NCBI RefSeq assembly: GCF_034343125.1
Contig: NZ_CP139957.1
Location: 2,102,001 to 2,166,000 of the forward strand
Reading direction: 5' to 3'
Source of the DNA: Caldicellulosiruptor danielii
GTDB lineage: Bacteria > Bacillota > Thermoanaerobacteria > Caldicellulosiruptorales > Caldicellulosiruptoraceae
DNA length: 64,000 nucleotides
Positions 50,580-60,552 of the stretch are shown here, in pieces; position 1 is the stretch's first letter; every line of letters begins with the position of its first letter. The notes below the pieces were generated by a model. The model was not told the DNA's origin, searched no databases, and worked only from the letters and a program-made list of their open reading frames with translations. The position numbers and the translations under genes are program-made.

Positions 50580-52907
50580 TTAAACTTCTCTTAGTCTTTC
50601 ACAAAACTCACTCGGCAAGATTCCTATTACCTTTTTGAAAGCTCTTCTGAATGTATGTGCATTTGTGTATCCTACCATTTTGGCAACCTCATCAATGTTA
50701 TATTTATCCTCTTTTAAAAGTTCACATGCCTTTTCAATCCGCAGTTTTTCAATGTAATCGCTAAACTTCATGCCTGTCTGTTCCTTGAAAAAGAATGAAA
50801 AATAAGAGTTCGAAAGGTCAAATTGTGAAGCAACAAAAAGATATACTCATCTGAGAGTTATACAAATTAGAATGTATAAACTCTAATATCTTTTCTAACA
50901 ACTTTTCGTTGTGGCTCTTTTTATTCTGGTCCATTATTTTAGAAACTTCAATGAACTTTTGGATAATCTCCTCAAAAGCCACTTCTAAGTCTCGTTTTTC
51001 TTTTGAAACAAATAGTTGCTTTACTTCTAAGGTTGAAGCAATCGAATTATCACACCTGTTGAGTACTTTAATGAATGTAGCTAAAAGCTCATTTAGAAAA
51101 ATAATCTTCAGATTTTTACTGAGATTATTTTCTCTAAGGTTTTTCTCAAAAAGCATATCAAGTATAGATTTCAAGTCACCGACACGCCCTGCAAGAGTAA
51201 ATGAAATAATTTTCTCTTCTATCTCCAATGGATAATATATCACATTCAGCTTTTGCCACTCATCAGCACAGATTAAATTATTGCCAGTCTCATCGTATTT
51301 CAACAAAACACTTTCTAATACTTCTTTAGCATCCAAAAACGCATATTGAACATCAAATAAACTGCGACATATACGTCCTAATACTATCAAAGGAGTTATA
51401 GAATACTTTGTAGTTATCTCCCTTTGAGCGGTTTCAAATAAATCTTTTGTTTGTTTTTTTACTTCTTCTTCATTCTCTATATCAAAGCCCACTAATATTG
51501 AGACTTCGTTTTCTGATATAGTGTGTACGAAAATGGGACCGTTAAATTTTCTCTTCAAAATTTCTTCAATAGAAATTCTGTAAAGATCAAGTTCATTGAG
51601 TATACTTTTGGTAGCCTTTTGATACTCCTTCAATATTCTTATAATTGCCACTGCAAATCTTTTTGAATTTATGTTGAAATTCAGGTACTTCATAAGCTTT
51701 TCAATTTTACTCTTGTCATCATAGTGGCCATATAAAAGTCTTTCAAAGAAAATTTCTGTCAATATAAACTGCTGATTCTCAAGCCTTTTAGAAAGCTCTA
51801 CTTCACTCTGCATTAAATTTAAAATCTCTTTTTTGATGAAATCAAACTCTTTTTCATTTTTGTTCAAAACTGGTCTTGCTCTTCTTAAAATCCCCAAAAT
51901 TTCAGATATAGGCTTTTCATTCCTATAAGCAAAGATTATAGAAAACAGAAAACCTACAAATAATGCAACAAGCAGCACTATGATTGTAACCTTTCTTAAA
52001 AAATAAACCTCTTTCATAACAACTTCAATAGGTAACTCGGCAACATATATCCATTTATTCAGTTGCGATTTTACATACGCCCTTATTACTTTGCTTTCAT
52101 TTGTTGGTATGACTATATATCCCTCTGCTTTCTCAAAGTTTATAGACTGAATATTGCTCAATATTGCCGACTTTGTTGAATAGGTTGAGATGACCTTGCC
52201 TTCTGCCGAAATTATGTAAGCACTACCTTTGAAATTTTCTACTATTTCTCTAAGCAATTTTTGAATTTTGCTCTCATCAATAAATATCGCAATAACCCCG
52301 TCAGGACTGCGTTTTTTCCAAAAAGGAAACGAATATACATATGTAATAACTTCTTTTTTACTCCGTTAACTACAACACTTGCTTTAGGTAAAAAATCTTT
52401 GTAATGAAACTTGCTGAAAAGGTAAGTGTACCATTTTTTATATGACATTTTCTCATATCTAAAATTATTATTATAAAAATCATTTATTCCAAAATAAAGC
52501 ACAGAATTGTAGTATATAGTGTCATTGTGTCTTAGTGCAACTAATAACGAAATATCCAATTCATCTCTTAAATTAGAAACAATCTTGCAAAAATTGTTAT
52601 AATATTCCCAGAACCAATACATATCAGGAGAACCCTCAGTTGGTTTATCTAAGGAAGAAATCCATTGAAGTTTAGAATCGTATGCCATTTTTATTGCTAT
52701 TTCGTCTATCTTTTCTATTCTGCCGTCAATAAGATTTTTTAATTGATTTAGCAAAAATAATGTTGAATTAACCGAATTTTTTTGAGCTACAGCAATTGAA
52801 GTGTTAAACACAATCAATGATAATAGCAAAGGAATGAGAAGTATAGATATATATGATATTAGAAATCTTTTGAACACAAATGACTTTTTAAATTTTTCCA
52901 GTAACAT
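50580..52907 (-). pseudogene. Membrane AraC-family regulator (YesS-like), two frameshifts
   Basis: Piece 1 (52907 to about 52370) has a membrane helix (FLISYISILLIPLLLSLIVF) and an extracellular sensor. A missing A in an A6 run near 52365 shifts to the frame of piece 2, which has a second helix (VTIIVLLVALFVGFLFSIIF) and a cytoplasmic domain. An extra T near 50835 then shifts to the AraC DNA-binding part (GMKFSDYIEKLRIEKACELL ... VGYTNAHTFRRAFKKV) to 50580. It would sense and activate the importer genes. Confidence 0.85.
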
Positions 52908-53105
52908 AAAGAAAATTATCCCCCTATTTTAGTATTCCTGTCTCACAGTTAATATATTAATTCAAGATATAATTTAAGTCAATCTCAATAAATATTTGTC
53001 AAAATTTATTTTTAGTTTTGTTAAACATGACTATTTTATTTCACTTCAACCTATAAATTAAATAAATACTTTTTACTGTCGTGTTTGCTGGTATTATATG
53101 TAATA

Positions 53106-53140
53106 AAAGGCTGCAAGCCTGTTACATGCCTGCAGCCTTT
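53106..53140 (-). terminator. Intrinsic terminator after the glutamate-synthase-like gene
   Basis: A 13-bp stem AAAGGCTGCAAGC / GCCTGCAGCCTTT with one G-T pair, 9-nt loop and a TTTTATTAC tail on the minus strand. Confidence 0.8.
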
Positions 53141-53175
53141 TTATATCATATTTCAAAATAATATGTAAAATGCCT

Positions 53176-54765
53176 CTATTCTTCAAGTATTCTTTCTGCC
53201 TCTTCTCTGTACGCGTCCATTACATACGGAATACCTGATATTTTAGCCGCATCTTCAGTAAGCGCAACAAGATCTTTTCTCGAAATTGTGGAGATTCTAA
53301 AGTTTCTTGACCCTGCCATGAGCTGCTGCAAACCTGTTTTGAACTTTTGAACAAATGTATAGATACCAATTGCACCAAGAGGAATGTTCTTTATCTCATC
53401 ACCATACTTTTCACGAAGCTCTTCATATGTTATGAATATCTCTTCTGGTGTTGTACCATACTTGGACACTGTTTTTGGAATATTACCTTCTTTTATCCAT
53501 TTTTCAATATTCTTGCCTACCATGCCTGGTATCATCAAGGCTCTTCCCATACAAACAGCTTTTACATATGGTGCACCCATTGCAATTGCCTTGAACACAC
53601 CATCCTCGGTTGAAAAACCACCTGCAATTGCAAGGTCAGGAACCCTAAAGCCTCTCTTTGTAAGTTTTTCAGCAAACTGATATGCCAAAGCTTCTAAGTA
53701 GAATGTTGGAATTCCCCACTCGTTCATCATTGGCCACGGGCTCATACCTGTGCCACCCGGTGCACCATCAATTGTTATCAAATCAAGTTTTGCCTCAGCA
53801 CCAAACCTCAGGGCCATTGCAAGCTCAACCGCTGAATACGCTCCCGTTTTGAGTGTTATTCTCTTAAATCCAAGAGTTCTGAGTCTTTCAATCTCTTTCA
53901 AAAAGCTTTCCTTATCAACAAATCCAAGTCTGGAATGTCTTTCAAACTCCCTTATAGCTCCTTTTTTAAACGCTTCTTGAACATCTTTTTGGGTTGGGTC
54001 TGGCAGTACAACATATCCTCTCTTTTTGAGTTCTAAAGCCCTTTCTAAGCTCTTTACCTTTATCTCACCACCTATACATTTAGCACCTTGCCCCCACTTG
54101 AGTTCAATTGTGTCAAGTCCGTGTTTTTCAATGACATACTCTGCAACACCAAGGCGAGTATCTTCAACATTCATCTGGACTAAAATCTCGCCCCAGCCCT
54201 CGTGGAATCTTTTATATGTATTTATTCTCCTGTCCATCTCAGGAGACTTTTTGACCTTGCCATCTGAAGTAAGCTCAAGTTCTGGGTCAACTCCACATAC
54301 ATTTTCACCACACACAAGTGTAATGCCTGAAATAGCAGCCCCAACAGCAAAATGTTCCCAGTTTTTGCGTGCAATTTCGGTTGAACCAAGGGCACCAGTG
54401 AATATTGGAACCTTCATCTTAACCTTCTTTTCCCAACCGTACTCTGTTGTTGTGTCAACATTTGGGAAGATTGCCGTATCAGGATTTGCCTCAACACCTT
54501 CAGGAAGTCCTTTTGCTCCAACCGCATAACCTTGGATGTTTAAATGTGAATAGTCGACAGGATAGTTTTTGTCAGCACCTGCTGTGACTTCACCAAAAGG
54601 ACCGGGATACAAAACCTCTCTTCCTCTAAAAGACGCCAAAAAGATTTCACAATTCCCTTGACACCCGTCCACACATCTTGTACAGAGTCCTGACATTGGC
54701 ACAACATCTTTTGATCGATTAAACGTACCTGTCGCCTCATTTGCATTTGGTCTTCTTAAATTCAT
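53176..54765 (-). CDS. FMN-binding glutamate-synthase-family protein
   Basis: 529 residues. An N-terminal Cys cluster CTRCVDGCQGNC may hold an iron-sulfur centre. The body is the GltB-type FMN barrel: TIELKWGQGAKCIGGEIK, LDLITIDGAPGGTGMSPWPM, LAIAGGFSTEDGVFKAIAMGA. Such stand-alone proteins (archaeal-type large-subunit core) lack the glutaminase domain, so they may make glutamate with partners or do other amination. No small-subunit gene is adjacent. Confidence 0.85.
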   Translation of the reverse strand: MNLRRPNANEATGTFNRSKDVVPMSGLCTRCVDGCQGNCEIFLASFRGREVLYPGPFGEVTAGADKNYPVDYSHLNIQGYAVGAKGLPEGVEANPDTAIFPNVDTTTEYGWEKKVKMKVPIFTGALGSTEIARKNWEHFAVGAAISGITLVCGENVCGVDPELELTSDGKVKKSPEMDRRINTYKRFHEGWGEILVQMNVEDTRLGVAEYVIEKHGLDTIELKWGQGAKCIGGEIKVKSLERALELKKRGYVVLPDPTQKDVQEAFKKGAIREFERHSRLGFVDKESFLKEIERLRTLGFKRITLKTGAYSAVELAMALRFGAEAKLDLITIDGAPGGTGMSPWPMMNEWGIPTFYLEALAYQFAEKLTKRGFRVPDLAIAGGFSTEDGVFKAIAMGAPYVKAVCMGRALMIPGMVGKNIEKWIKEGNIPKTVSKYGTTPEEIFITYEELREKYGDEIKNIPLGAIGIYTFVQKFKTGLQQLMAGSRNFRISTISRKDLVALTEDAAKISGIPYVMDAYREEAERILEE

Positions 54766-54834
54766 CTTAGGACCGTCCTCCCTTGCTACATAATTTTTAA
54801 AAGTTTATTTTAAAAATATATTTACCCAACTAAA

Positions 54835-56250
54835 TTACAAATCAAAGGTAAATACAGTTATTATAGATATTGTCGTCTTAACAAATGCCAATAAAATCCT
54901 AATTGCTGGAATTTTGTATTCTCTCACTATATATCGAACCTTTCCGGAAGGACCACATTCAATTTCATTGACATAATCAATCTTTATTGAAATATCTCCA
55001 AATTTGCTTTTAATACTTTCTACAAACTTGCTAACCTCACTTTCATCAAATCCTTTGCCTTTTACAATCCTCAGAGTCATATTTTCCAAATCATGCTGAA
55101 TAAGCTGATACTGCAGCACCCCTTCCATCTCTCTTGCTAATACATTGAAAAAGTGACTGTCATAAACTTCTCCGTTTTTTGTGACAAATATCTCATCAAT
55201 CCTACCATCTACTTCCTTAATTGTAGGAAATCCTATACCGCAGTCACAGCCTTCATCATCAAGGGTCACAACATCACCAAGTCTATACCTTAGTCTTGGC
55301 ATTACATAATTGTGAAGATCTGTTACTAAAATTGACTTTCTCTTTTCATTCTCCAATCCTTCGATATCCACAAACTCATAAAATCCTGTCAAGGTCATCA
55401 AATGCATCTTACCTTTTGGACACTGATACGCTATTATTCCGCCATCCCTTGCACCATATTCGTTTATTACAGGGCATTTAAATACTTCTTGAATTAAATC
55501 CCTTTGGTACTCATATAAATTTTCAGCAGTGGTTACAACTCCCTTGAGCTTTAGATTCAAATCTATGCCCTTTTCTTTTAAAAGATATGCAAGTTTATAT
55601 GCTGCAGAAGGATATGCGTATATATACAAAGGTTTGAATCTCTTGATTCTTTTTGCAATTTCATTTATGGTCTTTTCGTTTATATCCCATGAAGAAATAA
55701 TAAGTCTATTTTTCAGAATTCGTTCTTTAACCTTACTTTTCAAATCCTTAACACTACCAATGTCACTTCTTGACGCCCAAAGCATCAGACACTTATCACC
55801 AATGTTTATTCCCCACCATGAAAGTCCCAAATATCTTGCTGCTTCATACCACTCAACAGTTTCTCTATCCATGTAAAACTTTACAGGCTCTCCTGTAGAC
55901 CCGCCTGTTCTATTTAAGATGCACTTCGAAAGATTTGACTTTTCTGATAAGTAAAAATCTCTATTTTTCGAAAATTCTTTTTTCTCTAAGACAGGAAATC
56001 CTTTCAAAGCCTTTTCTGGACAAGCTTCTATTTCTTTTTTGAGATAGTCGTACTTTTTATATGCTGGAACGTATTCAATACAATACAACAGCAGCTTTTT
56101 AAGCTCTTCTCTTTGAACATCTTCAATCTTTTCTTGAGAAGCTCTACTATTTTGTGACAAAATCCTTAGTTTCTTTCTTATCGTATTTCCTTTAAAAGTT
56201 TCCATCAAAGGGAAGAATATATTTCTTATCAGATAACCAATAAAATCCAT
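54835..56250 (-). CDS. PaaK/CapK-type adenylate-forming enzyme
   Basis: 471 residues with the ATP-binding motif NRTGGSTGEPVKFY, the EYGARDGG acyl-adenylate motif and YRLGDVV. It resembles phenylacetate-CoA ligase/CapK proteins, which activate a carboxylate as an adenylate. The substrate is unknown; CapK-like members act in polysaccharide modification. It has no operon partner; a terminator separates it from argS. Confidence 0.8.
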   Translation of the reverse strand: MDFIGYLIRNIFFPLMETFKGNTIRKKLRILSQNSRASQEKIEDVQREELKKLLLYCIEYVPAYKKYDYLKKEIEACPEKALKGFPVLEKKEFSKNRDFYLSEKSNLSKCILNRTGGSTGEPVKFYMDRETVEWYEAARYLGLSWWGINIGDKCLMLWASRSDIGSVKDLKSKVKERILKNRLIISSWDINEKTINEIAKRIKRFKPLYIYAYPSAAYKLAYLLKEKGIDLNLKLKGVVTTAENLYEYQRDLIQEVFKCPVINEYGARDGGIIAYQCPKGKMHLMTLTGFYEFVDIEGLENEKRKSILVTDLHNYVMPRLRYRLGDVVTLDDEGCDCGIGFPTIKEVDGRIDEIFVTKNGEVYDSHFFNVLAREMEGVLQYQLIQHDLENMTLRIVKGKGFDESEVSKFVESIKSKFGDISIKIDYVNEIECGPSGKVRYIVREYKIPAIRILLAFVKTTISIITVFTFDL

Positions 56251-56366
56251 ATTTAATACCCCTAACCAAGCTTTTTATTTACTATTCAAATTATATCACA
56301 CACTTCTAAAAACAAACAATAGATTAAATAATTTTAATGAGATTTTCGTGAAAAATAAATAAAAAA

Positions 56367-56401
56367 GTCTCTCACCCCTTTGTAAAAAATGGGTAAGAGA
56401 C
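56367..56401 (-). terminator. Intrinsic terminator after argS
   Basis: An 11-bp stem GTCTCTCACCC / GGGTAAGAGAC with one G-T pair, 13-nt loop, then TTTTTTATTTA on the minus strand. Confidence 0.85.
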
Positions 56402-56412
56402 ATCGAAAGCAA

Positions 56413-58098
56413 TTACATTTTCTCAGGAGCGTCAACTCCAAGCAGTCTCAGCATATTCCTTATGACAATTCTTACACACTCAACCAGAGAAAGCCTTGTA
56501 AACATCAGTTCTTCATTTTCATTTTTAACTCTGCACGCGTTATAAAAAGCATGGAACATAGATGCCAAATCTAAAAGATACTTTGTCACTCTGCTAACGT
56601 CTAAATTCTTTGCTGCTATCTCAATTTCTTCAGGAAGCTCTAAAAGTTTTTTCAAAAGTTCAAGCTCTTCTTCTTGCTGCAAAAGTTCTACCTTTATTCT
56701 ACTTTTATCTAACACTATCCCCTCTTCTGAAAGAGTTCTAAGTATCCCGCATGTTCTTGCATAAGCATATTGGACATAAAATACAGGGTTGTCAAGTGTC
56801 TGCTGTGTCACAAGGTCTAAATCTATCTCAATGTGGGTGTCTGCTGATTTTGTATTGAACATAAACCTTGCAGCGTCTTTACCTATCTCGTCAATCAGGT
56901 CAATAAGCGTTATTGCCTTGCCAGTTCTCTTTGACATTCTAACAATTTCCTTATCTCTTACCAGCCTTACAAGCTGCATAAGAATCACTATGAGCTTTTC
57001 CGGATCAATTCCGAGCGCCTTCATTGCAGCTTTCATTCTTGCAACATGCCCATGATGGTCAGCACCCCAGATATCTATCACAATGTCAAATCCTCTTTTT
57101 TCAAACTTGTTTCTGTGATAAGCAATATCAGCTGCAAAATATGTTGGAATCCCATTTGCTCTTATCAAGACCTCATCTTTTAAGCTCTTATCTAACTTTG
57201 ATGCTGCAAACCACAGTGCCCCATCTTTTTCATACGTGTATCCTCTTGATTTTAAATCCTCAATTGTCTCAAAAACTTCTCCACTCTCATAAAGGCTGCT
57301 TTCATGAAACCATACATCATATTCTATGCCATATTTTCTCAAGTGCTCTTTCATAAGCGAAATATTTCTCCTTAGGGCAAAGTCAACAAGCTTTTTTCTT
57401 CTCTCATCCGAGGACAAATCCTCCAAATCATCCCCGTGCTCGTCTAAATATTCTTTTACTCTTTCAATTATATCCTCACCATGATAGCAATCTTCAGGAA
57501 GATCTATATTTTCACCCTTCAGCTGTCTGTATCTAATCTCAAGGCTCTGTCCAAACTTTTCTATTTGGTTTCCAGAATCATTGACATAAAACTCCTTTGT
57601 GACATTATATCCTGCCCATTTTAAAAGATTTGCAAGGCAGTCCCCAAGCGCACCTCCGCGGGCATTTCCCATGTGCATGGGACCGGTCGGATTTGCCGAG
57701 ACAAACTCAACCATCACTTTTTTGCCATTTCCAATATTTACTTTTCCATAGTGGTCACCTTCAGACAAAATAACATCCACAACTTTGTAAAGCCAGTCTT
57801 TTTTGAAAAAGAAATTTATAAATCCTGGCCCTGCAACTTCAACTTTTTCAATGAAAGTATTTGATAAATCAATTGCGTTAACAATGCCATTTGCAATCTC
57901 TCTTGGATTTTTCTTTAGTTTTCTTGTAAGTTCCATTGCTATATTTGTTGCAAAATCGCCGTGAGATTTCTCTTTCGGCTTTTCAATCATTATATCTGGA
58001 ATGCTGTCAAGCTCAAATATTCCTTTATCAATACATTTTTTTATGGCATTTTGAACTACATCCTGAATCTGTTCTTTTGCAAGTTTTACCAAATTCAA
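56413..58098 (-). CDS. argS: Arginyl-tRNA synthetase
   Basis: 561 residues. HIGH motif variant in ANPTGPMHMGNARGG, RMSKRTG as the KMSKS equivalent, and the DALR anticodon-binding C-terminus (ARTCGILRTL..., VRIVIRNMLRLLGVDAPEKM). The TTG start overlaps the upstream stop (TTGA) with AGGTG 7 nt upstream. It charges tRNA-Arg, the tRNA family whose gene is the integration site of both mobile elements. Confidence 0.97.
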   Translation of the reverse strand: MNLVKLAKEQIQDVVQNAIKKCIDKGIFELDSIPDIMIEKPKEKSHGDFATNIAMELTRKLKKNPREIANGIVNAIDLSNTFIEKVEVAGPGFINFFFKKDWLYKVVDVILSEGDHYGKVNIGNGKKVMVEFVSANPTGPMHMGNARGGALGDCLANLLKWAGYNVTKEFYVNDSGNQIEKFGQSLEIRYRQLKGENIDLPEDCYHGEDIIERVKEYLDEHGDDLEDLSSDERRKKLVDFALRRNISLMKEHLRKYGIEYDVWFHESSLYESGEVFETIEDLKSRGYTYEKDGALWFAASKLDKSLKDEVLIRANGIPTYFAADIAYHRNKFEKRGFDIVIDIWGADHHGHVARMKAAMKALGIDPEKLIVILMQLVRLVRDKEIVRMSKRTGKAITLIDLIDEIGKDAARFMFNTKSADTHIEIDLDLVTQQTLDNPVFYVQYAYARTCGILRTLSEEGIVLDKSRIKVELLQQEEELELLKKLLELPEEIEIAAKNLDVSRVTKYLLDLASMFHAFYNACRVKNENEELMFTRLSLVECVRIVIRNMLRLLGVDAPEKM

Positions 58099-58532
58099 TT
58101 TTTTACACCTGCCTCTTTGATTTTAAGTAAAAAGTCATTCTCAGACATCATATGCGAATCCAAATCTATGGCATACTCAACCAAAACCTCACCACCGCTA
58201 TCGTCCAAGTCAACTTTCATTTTCTTTGTATAAACTCCAATCATGATAACCCCTTGGTCGGTTATATATGTTGAGATGTGTCTTTTTCCAGGCTCAAATA
58301 CAAAGGTTGATGTAACATCACCCCAGCGGATTAAAGTGATAAGGTCTGGTTGAATCTTAAAAGTTGTTGTGGTACCAGCAAGCCCAGTTAGTTCGCTTTC
58401 CTTATATGTCACAAAATAACTTTCTCCTTTTTTATAGAACTTGCCTTCTGTGAAAAATTCTATACTATTTTCAAAGCTGCTTACGGGGTATTCCTGCGTG
58501 CCTTTGACGTAAATCAGAACGTCTTTTTTCAT
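58095..58532 (-). CDS. DUF1934 domain protein
   Basis: 145 residues from the ATG at 58530-58532 (an in-frame TTG 15 bp earlier is possible). A beta-barrel-like series (KKDVLIYVKGTQEY, SIEFFTEGKFYKKGESYFVTYKESELTGLAGTTT) matches DUF1934 (YwiB), often next to argS in Firmicutes. Function unknown; translationally coupled to argS. Confidence 0.85.
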   Translation of the reverse strand: MKKDVLIYVKGTQEYPVSSFENSIEFFTEGKFYKKGESYFVTYKESELTGLAGTTTTFKIQPDLITLIRWGDVTSTFVFEPGKRHISTYITDQGVIMIGVYTKKMKVDLDDSGGEVLVEYAIDLDSHMMSENDFLLKIKEAGVKN

Positions 58533-58560
58533 ACCTCCACACCCCAAAATATAGCTATTT

Positions 58561-59364
58561 TTAGTATCTCTCTATGTCTATTTTTTCTTCACATTTTATC
58601 TTTTCATTTAAAAATATTGAAGCTACAGACTCAAATTTTTTGAGATTGTCACTTGCATAAAAATAATATGTTGGTTCCTCTTTTGAAGTGTTTAACATAT
58701 CTTTTTCCTTTAAAACCCCAAACACCTGCTTGGCTGTCTCAAGTGCAGGATTTATTAGGATAACGTCCGGCAATACCTTTTTTATGACATCCTGCAAAAA
58801 AGGATAATGTGTGCATCCCAGAACAAGAGTATCTATTTCTTTTTCTTTGAACTCTTCCAAGTACTCTTTAGCAACAAGATAAGTTACCTCTTTATCTGTC
58901 CACCCTTCTTCTACAAGCGGAACAAAAAGAGGACACGGCTTTGAAAAAACCTTTATGCTACTGTCAAACTCTAATATCTTTTTTTCAAAAGCCCCACTTG
59001 CCACTGTTCCTTCTGTTCCTATAACCCCTACTTTTTTATTTTTAGTAGCTCTTACTGCTGCTTCAGCTCCAGGTTCAATTACTGCAACAATGGGAATGTC
59101 AAATTTTTCTCTCAAAGCTTCATAAGCATAAGCAGAGGCAGTGTTACATGCCACAACCACAATCTTGACATTTTTTGATAGCAAAAACCTTGTGTTTTGC
59201 ATCGCAAACTTTGTAACTGTCTCTTTAGATTTAGATCCATAGGGAATTCTTGCCGTGTCACCAAAATAAACAATGCTTTCATTGGGCATAAGACTTACAA
59301 TCTCTTTGAAGACAGTAAGTCCGCCCAAACCAGAATCAAATATACCAATCGGTCGCAAATCCAT
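58561..59364 (-). CDS. murI: Glutamate racemase
   Basis: 267 residues. Catalytic cysteines in VVACNTAS and LGCTHYPFL; opening IGIFDSGLGGLTV. Makes D-glutamate for peptidoglycan. Lies 7 bp after ddl, so the two wall genes form an operon. Confidence 0.97.
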   Translation of the reverse strand: MDLRPIGIFDSGLGGLTVFKEIVSLMPNESIVYFGDTARIPYGSKSKETVTKFAMQNTRFLLSKNVKIVVVACNTASAYAYEALREKFDIPIVAVIEPGAEAAVRATKNKKVGVIGTEGTVASGAFEKKILEFDSSIKVFSKPCPLFVPLVEEGWTDKEVTYLVAKEYLEEFKEKEIDTLVLGCTHYPFLQDVIKKVLPDVILINPALETAKQVFGVLKEKDMLNTSKEEPTYYFYASDNLKKFESVASIFLNEKIKCEEKIDIERY

Positions 59365-59371
59365 AGCTATT

Positions 59372-60466
59372 TCAGCCCTCTTTGCTGTATTTTATGCTCT
59401 TTTTCTGCTCATTCTTTTCAATGGCAAGAGAAATTAGTTTATCAATAAGTTGAGAATATGGAATGCCACTAAATTCCATAAGCTTTGGATACATCGAAAT
59501 ATTTGTAAAACCAGGTATTGTATTTACCTCGTTGAAGTACACTTTGTTCGTATCTTTATCAACAAAAAAGTCAATTCTTGCCATTCCACAGCAGTCAAAA
59601 AGCTTATAAATCCTTACTGCCAAATCTCTTATCTCTTCAGTAACTTCTTTTGGAAGTCTTGCCGGGATGATGAGCTCTGATGAATTATCAATATACTTTG
59701 CCTCATACGAATAAAACTCTCTTGACGGAATTATTTCACCCGGCTCAGACACAAATACCTCATCATTCCCCAAAACTGCACATTCTATCTCACGAGCGTT
59801 TATGGCCTGTTCAATCAAAACCTTTGTGTCATACAAAAAAGCTTCATGTATTGCCAAAACAAGGTCTTCTCTATCTTTCGCTTTTGAGATACCCACAGAT
59901 GAGCCTGAGTTTGCAGGCTTTACAAAAACAGGATACGAAAACTCACTCTCTATTCTTCTTATGAAATAATCTTTTTTGGCTGAATATTCGTTTTTGTATA
60001 CAACCAAAAAATGGCCCTGTGGTATTCCTTCTAAAAGCGCAAGTTTTTTAGCAAATGCTTTGTCCATACATATGGCAGACGAAAGAACACCGCAGCCCAC
60101 ATACGGTATGTTAGATAACTCTAAAAGCCCCTGAACTGTCCCATCTTCACCATTCAGTCCATGCAAAACTGGAAAAACCACGTCAATGTCGATAAAGGTA
60201 GCCTCGTTATCCTTTATCTTTACAAGAGCCTTTTTGGTTCTATCAGGAGAGACAAAACATTCTGTCGACAACTGAGTCCACTTGCTATCCAAATCTTCAA
60301 TTTTACCTGTGTACAAGAGCCATTTTCCTTCTTTTGTTATGCCTATTGGGATTATTTCGTATTTCTCCTTGTCCATATTTTGCATAACCGATTTTGCCGA
60401 AACTATGGATATTTCGTGTTCTGTCGAAACTCCTCCAAATAAAACAGCAACCTTTAACTTGGTCAT
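59372..60466 (-). CDS. ddl: D-alanine--D-alanine ligase
   Basis: 364 residues from the ATG at 60464-60466 (GGAGG 11 nt upstream; a TTG 18 bp earlier is possible). ATP-grasp motifs [41 protein letters not shown] and [12 protein letters not shown]. Makes the D-Ala-D-Ala dipeptide for peptidoglycan. Upstream of murI. Confidence 0.97.
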   Translation of the reverse strand: MTKLKVAVLFGGVSTEHEISIVSAKSVMQNMDKEKYEIIPIGITKEGKWLLYTGKIEDLDSKWTQLSTECFVSPDRTKKALVKIKDNEATFIDIDVVFPVLHGLNGEDGTVQGLLELSNIPYVGCGVLSSAICMDKAFAKKLALLEGIPQGHFLVVYKNEYSAKKDYFIRRIESEFSYPVFVKPANSGSSVGISKAKDREDLVLAIHEAFLYDTKVLIEQAINAREIECAVLGNDEVFVSEPGEIIPSREFYSYEAKYIDNSSELIIPARLPKEVTEEIRDLAVRIYKLFDCCGMARIDFFVDKDTNKVYFNEVNTIPGFTNISMYPKLMEFSGIPYSQLIDKLISLAIEKNEQKKSIKYSKEG

Positions 60467-60552
60467 TATCAGAATTACCTCCAAAAATATGCTTTTTGTA
60501 TTTTTATATATTCATCGAGCATACAACTTTATTACATTTAAAGTCGAATTTT

